Shown here: positions 18,892-27,658 of the stretch, one piece after another
Layout: each line of letters begins with the position of its first letter
Position numbering within the stretch: the first letter of the stretch is position 1
Assembly (NCBI RefSeq): GCF_002940665.1
Contig: NZ_MIGY01000003.1
Location: 1,097,573 to 1,161,572, forward strand
Origin: Xanthomonas arboricola
GTDB lineage: Bacteria > Pseudomonadota > Gammaproteobacteria > Xanthomonadales > Xanthomonadaceae
Reading direction: 5' to 3'
Length of the DNA: 64,000 nt
The notes under the pieces: model-generated
What the model saw: only the letters and a program-made list of their open reading frames with translations
What the model was told of the DNA's origin: nothing
The model's database searches: none
Program-made: the position numbers and the translations under genes

Positions 18892-19242
18892 GGGGTGACT
18901 CCGACCGGTCGAATGGAGCACCGACAGTGCGCATCGCGGCGCTACCGCACCGTGATCCCGGGCAGCGGAATGCTGACGCACCGTTGACGTCGGCAGATAG
19001 ACGCTGGGCCACGTTGCTCCTGCATCTGGCAAGTGGGACGCCCGAGCTGCTCGCCAATCGCTGCGACATCGCCGCATCGCTGAAACCTGGCGTGCACTGC
19101 GCAGGGAGCCTGCTGCGCCGCCGTAGCGGGAATCGGGAATCGGGAATCGTAATGGCATCAAGCGCATCGCGGCACTTCGAAGCAGCGCCGTTCCGATTCC
19201 CCATTCCCGACTCCCCCATTCCCGCGGCGCACAGCGCCGCCC
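18892..19242. repeat. Intergenic 350 bp with inverted GGGAATCGGGAATC repeats
   Basis: Direct repeats of GGGAATC at about 19130-19150 face their inverse (CGATTCCCCATTCCCGACTC, about 19193-19212, then CCCCATTCCCG to about 19224). The arms could form a long hairpin just downstream of the DMT transporter stop. No gene is seen. Confidence 0.7.
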
Positions 19243-20118
19243 TCACACGATCTTGGTCCGCCGCCACCACCGCGATACCTGCTCTTCACGGATCAGCGTG
19301 AACAGGCCCGCGCCCAGAATCAGGGCGATGCCGACCGCCATCGGCCAATCCAGGTGATCGTGAAACAGCAGGTAGCCGAAGGCGATCGCCCACAGCATCT
19401 GGCTGTACTGCGTTGGCGCAACCACACTCACCGGCGCCATGCGCGTGGCATACATCAGGCAGATCGCCGCCAGGCCGGCAAGCAGGCCGTAGCCGGCCAA
19501 TAGCCCCCACTGATACAGCGTGGGCCAGACAAAGGTCGGCAACATCATGATCCCGCCCATCACCAACGGGCCGATCACCCCGGCGCCGTACAAGGTCAGG
19601 CGTTTTTCGCTGTGGCCGGCCATGCGCAGGGTGATGACCGAGATCGCACCGACCAGGCCGCACACGATCGCGGCCACATGCCCATGGGTGAGATGACGAA
19701 AGCCCGGGCGCAGCACGATCAACACGCCGATGAAGCCGACGATCACCGCCGACCAGCGCCGCCAGTGCACCTCTTCCTTGAGAAACACCACCGACAGCAC
19801 GGTGACGAAAATCGGCATCAGGAAGATCAGCGCAAACGCCTCGGCCATCGGCAAGGTGGTGAACGCGATCACCGAGGTCAGGTTGCCGATGGCGCCGGTG
19901 AGCGCACGCAACAGCCACAGGCTGGGTTGCTTGGCCATCACCAGTTCGCGCAACCGGTCGTCCGGCTTTTTCAGGAATGGCACGGCCACCAGCATCAGCA
20001 GTGCACCGAGAAACAGCACCTCATACACCGGCAGCGTGCCTTCCAGCAGCTTCACGAACGCATCGCTGATCGAATAGGCCGCATAACAGGCAAATCCCAA
20101 CAACACACCCTTCAGCAT
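19243..20118 (-). CDS. DMT-superfamily (EamA) transporter
   Basis: The 291-residue protein has ten predicted transmembrane helices in two EamA halves. The halves end with the typical helix pairs EAFALIFLMPIFVTVLSVVFLKEE and MLWAIAFGYLLFHDHLDWPM. Members export or import small metabolites; the substrate is not predictable. The start at 20118 (MLKGVLLGFACYAAYS) is supported by GGAGG eight bases upstream. A basic tail (RWWRRTKIV) fits a cytoplasmic C-terminus. It is divergent from the methyltransferase gene at 20423. Confidence 0.9.
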   Translation of the reverse strand: MLKGVLLGFACYAAYSISDAFVKLLEGTLPVYEVLFLGALLMLVAVPFLKKPDDRLRELVMAKQPSLWLLRALTGAIGNLTSVIAFTTLPMAEAFALIFLMPIFVTVLSVVFLKEEVHWRRWSAVIVGFIGVLIVLRPGFRHLTHGHVAAIVCGLVGAISVITLRMAGHSEKRLTLYGAGVIGPLVMGGIMMLPTFVWPTLYQWGLLAGYGLLAGLAAICLMYATRMAPVSVVAPTQYSQMLWAIAFGYLLFHDHLDWPMAVGIALILGAGLFTLIREEQVSRWWRRTKIV

Positions 20119-20422
20119 TTGCCGATCCTCCGCGGTTGGCGCCAATCGGACAACATGTCGATGGGGCAGTGCGCAGTATGCGGTGCGGCGTGCGTCAGAG
20201 GAATCGGCGCACGCATCCGGGCACGATGGCTGCTGCATCGCCATCGGCATACCGTCGCATGCGACCCGGCTTCCCGCGTCGCTGCAGATACCGCCGCTGC
20301 GCCGCCCCGCCATCGTGCCGGAGGTGGATTGGATGCGCATGCGCGATGGGGTCGGTTACGATGCCAGTCCACCCCTCGCACCAGCAACGCGCGTAACGCG
20401 CGTAGACCCAGACCAGCAATCC

Positions 20423-21274
20423 GTGCCCCACTATTCCGGCCCACTACTCATTTGCTCCGATGCCCAGGCGCTGCTTGCCGCGCGCGGCAGTGGTCTGACC
20501 CAATGGACCGGCTCGCTGGATCTGGGCCGCAGTACCGGCACCGCCCAGCTGGATGCGCAGACCTGGCAGTGGCGCGGCAGGGGCTACCCGTATCCGGGCA
20601 AGTTCAAGGAGCGCACGCTGTACTTCTGGGACGGTGACGATTTCGCCCCGATCTCGCGTTTCAGTGGTGCGCTGATCAAGCTCATCCCCACCGAATGGGG
20701 CGCGCCCACCTTCGAGATCGATGGCATCAAGATGCTGCCGTCGGCGCAGTTGTCGCCGTTCGAGGATGCGCGGCGCAAGGTGGCGCTGGTCGCGCCACGT
20801 GGCAAGATCGTCCTGGATACCTGCGGTGGGCTGGGCTACTTCGCCGCCTGCTGCCTGGAAGCCGGGGTGGCGCAGCTGCAGTCGTTCGAAAAGAATGCCG
20901 ATGTGCTGTGGCTGCGCACGCTCAATCCCTGGTCGCCGGACCCGGACGATGCCGCCTACGGCGGGCGCCTGCAGCTGGCCCATGCCGATATCTCGCAGCA
21001 CATCGCCACGCTGGCAGACGATTCGGTCGATGCCATCCTGCACGACCCGCCGCGCTTCGGCATCGCCGGCGAGCTGTATTCGCAAGTGTTCTACGGTCAG
21101 CTGGCGCGGGTGTTGCGTCGTGGCGGACGCCTGTTCCATTACACCGGTGCGCCCAATCGACTCACCAGCGGGCGCGATGTACCCAACGAAGTGAGCAAGC
21201 GCCTGAGCAAGGTCGGCTTCAGCACGCAACTGGCGCTGGATGGTGTGCTGGCAACGTTGCCGGCGCGGCGCTGA
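20423..21274 (+). CDS. Class I SAM-dependent methyltransferase or spermidine-synthase-like protein
   Basis: From a GTG at 20423 the product is 283 residues. The nucleotide-binding core is clear: motif I in IVLDTCGGLGYFAA, an acidic motif II in QSFEKNADVLWL, and ILHDPPRF as the post-core motif, followed by LARVLRRGGRLFHYTG. The N-terminal 100 residues are beta-rich, as in spermidine-synthase-like enzymes. The frame is open to 20183, so the start is uncertain; the GTG puts the first folded segment (GPLLICSDAQALLAARG) at the N-terminus. The acceptor substrate is unknown. The 304 bp before it, up to the divergent transporter gene, hold no other visible feature. Confidence 0.78.
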   Translation: MPHYSGPLLICSDAQALLAARGSGLTQWTGSLDLGRSTGTAQLDAQTWQWRGRGYPYPGKFKERTLYFWDGDDFAPISRFSGALIKLIPTEWGAPTFEIDGIKMLPSAQLSPFEDARRKVALVAPRGKIVLDTCGGLGYFAACCLEAGVAQLQSFEKNADVLWLRTLNPWSPDPDDAAYGGRLQLAHADISQHIATLADDSVDAILHDPPRFGIAGELYSQVFYGQLARVLRRGGRLFHYTGAPNRLTSGRDVPNEVSKRLSKVGFSTQLALDGVLATLPARR

Positions 21275-21480
21275 TTGCGGGATTTTTGCCGCAACTGAAA
21301 ACGCGCAGATCGGTCGCGGCCAGCTGCAGATCGGCGCTGCACGCCAAGCCGCAATGCAGCAGGCAGATGCCGTCCCAGGCGTCGGCCGCCTCCGTCTGAC
21401 TGGAGCGCAGCCGGTGTGCCAGCCACGCCTGACCAGCAAACGGATCTGCGATACTGCAGCGCCCACGACAAGGACGTTGC

Positions 21481-22029
21481 ATGCGCATCCGCTTTCCGAC
21501 CTGGCTACTCGCCGCGCTGTTGGTGATGACCGGCGCACACGCGCAGACCGCGCCGCAGACGTCGCCGCCGCCGCAGCCCATGTCCGAAGTCACCACCCGC
21601 CATCCGGTGACCACCGCGGTCCTTGCCGGGCGTACGATTCGCCTGGGCGAACACGCCGGCAAGTGCGCAATCCTGCGCGATGACGAAGTGCTCCCGCTGG
21701 GCATCGGCGCACCGTGCTACTTCAGCATCAATCGCGAATACGGCGCCCAGGTGCACCACTTCCAAGGCAGCGACATCGTGCTGGTGCAACACGCCCACCC
21801 TACCTCGGCGCCGGACTGGGATAGCAAGGTGTACGGGCCGATCTGCGCGTTCGAAGCGCAGTCCGTGCGCGAAGTCGATGGCGTGCTGGAGCCCGGCAGC
21901 GTCGCCACTTCCTGGCACTGCGACCCGACCATGGGAGCCGATCAGAAGCAGTTCGTCTACAGCTACGACACCTGGCCCAAGCGCGAGACGCAGACGCCAT
22001 CACGCCGGCAAAAACAAACGCAGCCCTGA
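21481..22029 (+). CDS. Secreted protein of unknown function
   Basis: The 182-residue protein has a clear signal peptide (RIRFPTWLLAALLVMTGAHAQ, cleavage after AHA). A Pro/Thr spacer follows, then a folded region with four cysteines (KCAIL, PCYFS, PICAF, WHCDP) likely to form disulfides in the periplasm. The C-terminus is basic (SRRQKQTQP). No family was recognised. ACAAGGACG before the ATG gives a fair ribosome-binding site. The gene is monocistronic. Confidence 0.75.
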   Translation: MRIRFPTWLLAALLVMTGAHAQTAPQTSPPPQPMSEVTTRHPVTTAVLAGRTIRLGEHAGKCAILRDDEVLPLGIGAPCYFSINREYGAQVHHFQGSDIVLVQHAHPTSAPDWDSKVYGPICAFEAQSVREVDGVLEPGSVATSWHCDPTMGADQKQFVYSYDTWPKRETQTPSRRQKQTQP

Positions 22030-22209
22030 TGGCCGCATGATGCGCAGGCGTCGATCGATCGGCGCAGGTGGTCGTCACTGCCCTGCGCCCGACGGCTGAT
22101 CGACGCCGCATGCCAAACATCGGCTCGCCGTACGCGGGCGCGGGCGCAGCCGCGTCGTCGTCGACAGCGCGGCACCGCAGTTGCGCATGCTGTGCAACGA
22201 CCGCGCAGG

Positions 22210-22533
22210 TCATCGCCTGCCGTGTCGGTACGCCGTCCAGGCAACGTAGGTGAACCAGGCGATGACCGCCAACGGCACACTGGTCAGCAAGCCATCCCAG
22301 CCGATGGCGATCCAGAACCGCTGCGGGTCTGCATCCGCGTAAAAAATCCTGGTCGGCCGGCCGCGGATGACGCTGATATAGCGCCCCGTGACGATCGCCT
22401 CCAGCACCAGCCACAGCCGCATGCAACAGGCGATCGCCACGACAACGGCTCCCCCGCCGATGATCCATTCGTGGATCCGGGACGCTGCGGGAGCTGGCGC
22501 AGGTGGCGGTGATTTGGGCCGCTTTTTTTTCAC
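22210..22533 (-). CDS. Small membrane protein of unknown function
   Basis: From a GTG at 22533 the product is 107 residues. A very basic start (KKKRPK) and a Pro/Ala linker precede three hydrophobic segments (IIGGGAVVVAIACCMRLWLVL, WIAIGWDGLLTSVPL, AVIAWFTYVAWTAY). The frame is open to 22602, but the upstream part is unlike a protein. The codons for KKK are a run of eight A residues, a place where slippage or a sequencing slip would alter the N-terminus. No family was recognised. Confidence 0.6.
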   Translation of the reverse strand: MKKKRPKSPPPAPAPAASRIHEWIIGGGAVVVAIACCMRLWLVLEAIVTGRYISVIRGRPTRIFYADADPQRFWIAIGWDGLLTSVPLAVIAWFTYVAWTAYRHGRR

Positions 22534-22841
22534 GCAGGCACCGGTTCGATGGTGGCGGCGCAGTGTACGCGCAGCACAACCGGCCGAGGCCATCCATCGC
22601 ACGCATGCAACACCTGGTGGTCGCGCAGTGAGCGCATGCCACGCACCTGCCGGCTGAGCGCGGCCGCTATACTGATGGCGCAGCGCACTCGCTCAGAGTG
22701 AATGGAATGCTCCACGCTGCATTCGTCTCAGGGAAGATGGCCAGCAACAGTGCAACATGGATTGTCCGGACGCTTCCTTGGGGTTTTTGCTGTCTTCGCC
22801 CTGCAGTGGCGACAACGGCCTCGTACCAAGGATCTTTCGCT

Positions 22842-23387
22842 TTGAAGACGTTCACCACCTTCCTGCTTGTCTCTTTCAGTCTGCTGCTGGCTGCCTGCGG
22901 TGGCGGCACCACCACCGGCGCCTCCAAGCTCTCCTCCAGCGACTACCTGCTGCACAACATCTCGGTCTGGAATGGCGCGGTCACCATCGTCGACCCGTGG
23001 GTGTCGGGCGATCGCGGGCAGAGCCTGGTGGCCGATGCCATCGCGCACAAGCCGCTGGACGGCTACAAGACTGCGCTGGGCAGCCAGCGCAAGGCACTGG
23101 CCGCCAACGCGCAGGCCAATACAGCCATGGCCTCGGGCGTGCCCGACAACGCCAAGGACCTGGACGGCAAGCTGTCGGCCTACCTCAACAGTGCCGACGC
23201 GATGATGGCCGCGCTAGAACGCGTGGCCGCCCTGCCCAACGGCTACGGCAACCCCGAGCTGGCGCCGTTGGCCAAGGATCTGGAAACCGTGTCCACCCGG
23301 CTCAACACCGATATGGAAGCGCTGAATACCGCGCAGCGTGCGTATTCCAAGCAGCACAAGATTGCGATGCAGGAAGTCAGCCAGTAA
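22842..23387 (+). CDS. Lipoprotein of unknown function
   Basis: The 181-residue product starts at TTG 22842 (KTFTTFLLVSFSLLLAACGGG), placing a signal peptide and lipobox (LAAC) exactly at the N-terminus; AAGGAT lies at a suitable distance. The open frame continues upstream to 22698, but that part has no lipoprotein layout. The mature part is mainly helical and hydrophilic, with DYLLHNISVWNGAVTIVDPWV as its most distinctive stretch. It should be anchored in the outer or inner membrane facing the periplasm. No family name is assigned. Confidence 0.75.
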   Translation: MKTFTTFLLVSFSLLLAACGGGTTTGASKLSSSDYLLHNISVWNGAVTIVDPWVSGDRGQSLVADAIAHKPLDGYKTALGSQRKALAANAQANTAMASGVPDNAKDLDGKLSAYLNSADAMMAALERVAALPNGYGNPELAPLAKDLETVSTRLNTDMEALNTAQRAYSKQHKIAMQEVSQ

Positions 23388-23451
23388 GCAGCGCAGCCGC
23401 GATCAACCCTGCAGGCCGGCATGGTCTGCAGGGGCGATCGCAACACGCCGC

Positions 23452-24351
23452 TCAGTTGCTCAGACCGAACATCAACGAACGATGCGTTGCCACGCCGGCC
23501 ATTGCGCCGCTGGCAACCGCAAAGGCGATCGATGCCGCCGGGTTGGCCACATCGCCGCAGGCAGCGATACCCGGCACCGAGGTGGCCTGCATGGCATCCA
23601 CCGCGATATGACTGCCCAGCGGGCCATCGCTGGTGCTGCATCCCAGCGATGCGACCAAGGCACTGAGCTCGGTGTGGGTGGTGACGAACAAGCCATCCAG
23701 CGCGCAGACCTGCCCATCGCGCAACACCAGCTCCAGCACGTCGCCGTCGCCTTGCAGCGCCGCCACTGCGCCGCCTACCACGTGCACGCCACGTGCCTGC
23801 AAGTGCGCGTGCTGCGCCTCATCCAGCACCAACGTGTCGTTCAAGAACAGCTGTGTTGCGCCCCAGTCCGGCAGCATGGCCGCCTGATGCACCGCAAAGG
23901 CGGAGGTGGCCAGCACGCCGATGCGGCCCTGCTCCAGCTCATAGCCGTGACAATACGGGCAGACGAACACCTGCGTGCCCCAGCGCTCTGCCAGGCCGGC
24001 CAGCGCCGGCAGACGATCGACCACCCCCATCGCCAGAACAAGCCGACGCGCCGTATGCGTGGAGCCATCGGCCAGCGTCACCTCGAATGCCTCCGCCTCG
24101 CCGCGTAGCCGTGTCACCTGGCCGTCGGCCCACTGCACGCTCGGATAGGCCAGCAGCTGTGCGCGTCCCGCATCGGCAATCTGCGCAGGCAATGCACCGT
24201 CGCGGCTGAGAAACCCGTGCGAGGTGGCGGCAAAGCGATTGCGGCGCTGGCCGCCATCGATCACCAGTACCGCGCGCCGTGCACGCGCCAGCTGCAGCCC
24301 GGCCGACAGCCCGGCATAGCTGCCGCCAATGATGATTACGTCGTGCTGCAT
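23452..24351 (-). CDS. Thioredoxin-reductase-like NAD(P)/FAD oxidoreductase
   Basis: The 299-residue flavoprotein has the FAD-binding GxGxxG-like start (IIIGGSYAGLSAG), an NAD(P)-binding stretch (RIGVLATSAFAVHQA) and the C-terminal FAD motif (GIAACGDVANP). In place of the thioredoxin-reductase CATC it has FVCPYCHGYE, as in stand-alone low-molecular-weight disulfide reductases. A redox role with a small thiol or other partner is likely. The Rrf2 regulator gene lies about 420 bp upstream on the same strand, and a palindromic operator candidate sits directly before this gene. Confidence 0.88.
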   Translation of the reverse strand: MQHDVIIIGGSYAGLSAGLQLARARRAVLVIDGGQRRNRFAATSHGFLSRDGALPAQIADAGRAQLLAYPSVQWADGQVTRLRGEAEAFEVTLADGSTHTARRLVLAMGVVDRLPALAGLAERWGTQVFVCPYCHGYELEQGRIGVLATSAFAVHQAAMLPDWGATQLFLNDTLVLDEAQHAHLQARGVHVVGGAVAALQGDGDVLELVLRDGQVCALDGLFVTTHTELSALVASLGCSTSDGPLGSHIAVDAMQATSVPGIAACGDVANPAASIAFAVASGAMAGVATHRSLMFGLSN

Positions 24352-24378
24352 GTCCGCTCCCGATTGAAATCCGCTTTA

Positions 24379-24397
24379 TGTAATTTTAGATGTTACA
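24379..24397. promoter_or_regulatory. Candidate Rrf2-type operator
   Basis: A dyad TGTAA-n9-TTACA lies 28 bp upstream of the oxidoreductase start in a short AT-rich island (TTTAATGTAACATC on the minus strand) within GC-rich DNA. Size and place fit binding by the neighbouring Rrf2 regulator. This is inference from symmetry and context. Confidence 0.5.
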
Positions 24398-24769
24398 TTA
24401 AAAGACTGGCGATTCAACCGCGGTGTGCTGACGTGGTCACCTGCTCGATGGTTGAAGGGTCGTGTGCGACCCAAGGTTGCTGCGCTGCCTGCTGTCGCGC
24501 TTGCCGTGATCGGCGGCGGTTCGCGTCATCACCTGAAAGCAATGGACAGTGCCGCGTAGCGGTACTGCGCGGGTGCGCACGTCACACCACGTCGGGAAAA
24601 ACGGCAGCGTCCTGGCGATTGCGCCCGGCCAAGCGCGCCCTGTCTGCGATCGATGCCGACCAGCTGCCGCAAAGCGCATGCGTACGCCGCATGGGACTGC
24701 AAGCGCAGGCATATCGCGCGCCTGCCAGCCCGGCTGCACGTCATGCACAACGGCGTATGCAACAGCGCG
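24398..24769. other. Gap between regulator and oxidoreductase genes
   Basis: About 370 bp with no supported gene; open frames have poor protein character. Confidence 0.3.
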
Positions 24770-25237
24770 TCAGCGCCTGCGTTTGCCTGTCGGCAGACCG
24801 GCAGGCAGCGCGGCTGCCGTGCACAGCGCATCGAACTCGTCCGCCAGCGTTGCCAGCGTCACCGTGCCCAGGCGCTGCAGTAATACGGTTTGTGCCTGGG
24901 CCAGCGCGTCGGCGATGGCTGCGTTGACTACCCGCTCCACGCCACATTGCGGGTTGGGGTGATCGGCGCCGATCGCAAACAGATGCGGGCCGCCCACTGC
25001 ACGATGCACGTCCAGCAATGTCACCTGGGTCAGGTCGCACGCGATATGCCAGCCACCGTTGTGGCCCTTGCTCGACTGCACGTAGCCGGCAGCGCGCAAG
25101 CCGGCCATGGTCCGACGCACCACCACCGCATTGGTCGACAGCATGCCGGCGATCTGCTCGGAGGTCATCGGCTGCTGGCTCCTGGCCATGTGCAACAGCA
25201 CATGCAGCATGCGGGAAAGGCGGCTATCGGTTCGCAC
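24770..25237 (-). CDS. Rrf2-family transcriptional regulator
   Basis: The 155-residue protein has the Rrf2 winged helix-turn-helix (SRMLHVLLHMARSQQPMTSEQIAGML, VVRRTMAGLRAAGYVQSSKGHNGGWHIA), including the G-x-x-GG wing. The three-cysteine iron-sulfur ligand set of IscR/NsrR is absent: only scattered Cys occur (ACDL, QCGVE, LCTAA). It is therefore more like the cluster-free YwnA-type members that respond to thiol or electrophile stress. It probably represses the adjacent oxidoreductase. Confidence 0.88.
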   Translation of the reverse strand: MRTDSRLSRMLHVLLHMARSQQPMTSEQIAGMLSTNAVVVRRTMAGLRAAGYVQSSKGHNGGWHIACDLTQVTLLDVHRAVGGPHLFAIGADHPNPQCGVERVVNAAIADALAQAQTVLLQRLGTVTLATLADEFDALCTAAALPAGLPTGKRRR

Positions 25238-25350
25238 GCGGTATCGGTTCGCTCAATCGACGGAAGGCAACGCGGCAGCGCCACCGCACGATTGTGCCGC
25301 AGTCCCGCGCAGATGTCGCAGCCGGCGCCGCGCAGCTGCGCATGCGGCAC

Positions 25351-27225
25351 TCAACACACCGCCCATTGATCGCGCCCGGCGGTCTTGGCGGCGTACAGGG
25401 CAAGATCGGCCTGCCCCAGCAGCGCATCCAGACCGATCCCCGCAGTGACGCTCACCGCGCCCATGCAGAACCGCACCGGCTGGTCGGCGGGCAGGCCGGC
25501 GATCTCGATCGCGGCCACTGCATTACGCAGCCGCGCGAAGACGGCAGGAATCTCCTCTGCGCTACAGCCCGGCAGCACCAGCAGGAATTCCTCGCCGCCC
25601 AACCGTCCCAGGCGATCCTGTGTCCGCAGTGCCAGCCTGGATGCGCTGGCGAGCGCCTTGAGCACGGCATCCCCGGCCGCGTGCCCGTGCATGTCGTTGA
25701 TCAGCTTGAAGTGATCCAGATCGATCAATGCCAGCATGCACGGAACCTGCGAGCGCACCGCTTGCTCGATCTGCTGCTGCGCCTCGGCGCGAATGGCGCG
25801 GCGGTTGGGCAGGCCGGTGAGTTCGTCGCGCATCGCCAGCCGCGAGAGTTGCCGCCGGTGGCGCGCACTGAAGGCCAGCACCACCAGCGTGCCCAGCAAC
25901 AGCAGGCAGGCGGCGCACAGCGCGATCCACAGGGTGCGTTGACCGGCTTCGCGGGCCTGCAACGCCAGTTGCGCGGTCTCGCTGCGCCGGCGCAGCTCGG
26001 CGGTTTCGGCGCCGCGGCGCGCGTCTTCGTAACGCGCCTGCAGGCGCAGCATGACGGTATCGCGCTGGCGATCCAGGCTTTGCGCGCGCAGCGTGTTGGC
26101 GCGTTGCAGTTCCTGATACGCCTCGGCATGGCGTCCCTCCGCTGCCAGTGCCTGGGCGATGGCATCGAGCAGTTGCGCGCGTCGTTTCAACGGCAGATTC
26201 GGATCGTCCGCTGCCTTGGCCGCGACGATCTCCACGCCGAGGCTGCCGGACTTGAGCGCGGTCAATGCCTGGAGCAACACCGCGTGGCAGGCCGCCACAC
26301 GGCCGACGTTGCCTTGCCGTTGCATCAACGGTAGTGCCTCGCGCGCCATTGCCAGGGCCGCAGTGGCATCGCCGGTTTCGATCAGCACCTCACTGGCGCT
26401 GGTCAATGCCGCGGCCACACCGGCCTGATCGCCCAGCTCGCGACTGAGCGCCAGCGCACGCTTGAAATGCAGCAATGCCGCGTCCGGCTGCTGGGCTGCC
26501 AGCGAAGTGCCGTATTCGTACTCGATCAGGCTGCGCTGGAAGCGTGCCGGCTGGCCGCGCAGGCGCGCCAGGGCGCGCTGCAGATAGTCTTCGGCGTCGC
26601 TTTCTTCCGCAGAACGCCCCCCCACGCGGGTGGCCAGCGAGCCGAGCTGGGTCAAGGCATCCAGTTCCAGACTCAGGCTGTGTTCGCGCACGGCGCACTG
26701 GTAGCTGGCCTGTGCGGCGTTCCAGGCCTCGTCGCTGCTGCCGGAGGCGAGCATGCTCCACATGTCGACCGCCTCGACCTCGCACAGCAGATCGTTGCGC
26801 CCCATCGCACGCGCGCGCTGCCGCAGCGCTTCCAGCCGCGCCAGCATGCCGCGATTGGGATTCTCACGCACATCGTTGAGCGCCTGCACGATCGCCAGCC
26901 ACAGCTGCGCCTGCGCCGCATTGCCACGTACCCGTTCCGACATCGCACGTGCCTGCGCCAGTGCCGTCTGACGGCGCTCGGTCTCTTCCAGGGATATCAG
27001 CACGCGCGCCTGCGCCAGCAAGGCCCAGAACTGCGCATCGGCATCGCCATCGCTACGGGCACGCTCCAACGCGGCCTGGGCGGCCTGCAAGGCGGCCTTG
27101 GGGTCGTCGATCGCGGCGGTTTCGATGCTCTTCCACGGCTGCGGCTGCGCCCACAGCGTCGCGCTGAACAGCATTGCTGCCATCCCGACGCCCATGCGCT
27201 GCCAACCTGGCCTCGCACCGCTCAT
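25351..27225 (-). CDS. Periplasmic TPR sensor with membrane-bound GGDEF domain (diguanylate cyclase)
   Basis: The 624-residue protein starts with a signal peptide (MGVGMAAMLFSATLWA). TPR-like helical repeats fill about residues 30-400, then a coiled coil (YEDARRGAETAELRRRSETAQ), one transmembrane helix (LWIALCAACLLLLGTLVVLAF) and a C-terminal GGDEF domain. The active-site motif is GGEEF (RLGGEEFLLVL, near residue 540), and DELTGLPNRRA marks the domain start, so it should make cyclic di-GMP in the cytoplasm in response to a periplasmic signal. ATG 27225 has GAGGTG upstream, so the longer frame to 27399 is not used. Confidence 0.92.
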   Translation of the reverse strand: MSGARPGWQRMGVGMAAMLFSATLWAQPQPWKSIETAAIDDPKAALQAAQAALERARSDGDADAQFWALLAQARVLISLEETERRQTALAQARAMSERVRGNAAQAQLWLAIVQALNDVRENPNRGMLARLEALRQRARAMGRNDLLCEVEAVDMWSMLASGSSDEAWNAAQASYQCAVREHSLSLELDALTQLGSLATRVGGRSAEESDAEDYLQRALARLRGQPARFQRSLIEYEYGTSLAAQQPDAALLHFKRALALSRELGDQAGVAAALTSASEVLIETGDATAALAMAREALPLMQRQGNVGRVAACHAVLLQALTALKSGSLGVEIVAAKAADDPNLPLKRRAQLLDAIAQALAAEGRHAEAYQELQRANTLRAQSLDRQRDTVMLRLQARYEDARRGAETAELRRRSETAQLALQAREAGQRTLWIALCAACLLLLGTLVVLAFSARHRRQLSRLAMRDELTGLPNRRAIRAEAQQQIEQAVRSQVPCMLALIDLDHFKLINDMHGHAAGDAVLKALASASRLALRTQDRLGRLGGEEFLLVLPGCSAEEIPAVFARLRNAVAAIEIAGLPADQPVRFCMGAVSVTAGIGLDALLGQADLALYAAKTAGRDQWAVC

Positions 27226-27658
27226 CGACACCTCACGGTGACGATGAGCCACACCGCAGGACTGCCGTGCACAGCACACGCCGCCCGGCCCATGTCGGGC
27301 TTGCTGGTTGCTGCGGCACTCAAGCCCTCCCTTGGTTGGCTGGCAGTGGAATCGGGGGCAACGTCGGCATCTGCCCGAACGCCACATCGATGCAGGCACC
27401 CGGTCATGATGACCGGCCGGCGCGACAGGTCATGTGATCGCCACGCTTGGCGTCAAGAACGTTATCGGCCCGCATGCAGCGGGCTTGAATCGGCCTGCAA
27501 ATCGCGCTGGCAGCGGCCCGCGGCCGTGCACCCGCCATGCGCTGCGGCGCAGCGGGCAACCCGCACCGTCGCGACGGCGCGGCGCCGATGCAGCCGCCCG
27601 GCGACAGCCACGTAAACTGCGGCACGGCACCTGCCGCTACCTGGATCCTGGAGACACC
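27226..27658. other. Divergent intergenic region, about 430 bp
   Basis: Promoters of the GGDEF gene and the DUF1615 gene must lie here. No repeat or RNA gene was recognised. Confidence 0.3.

Noticed and set aside
24437..24748. 103-residue open frame between the Rrf2 and oxidoreductase genes
   Set aside because: Poor protein character and no ribosome-binding site; treated as intergenic.
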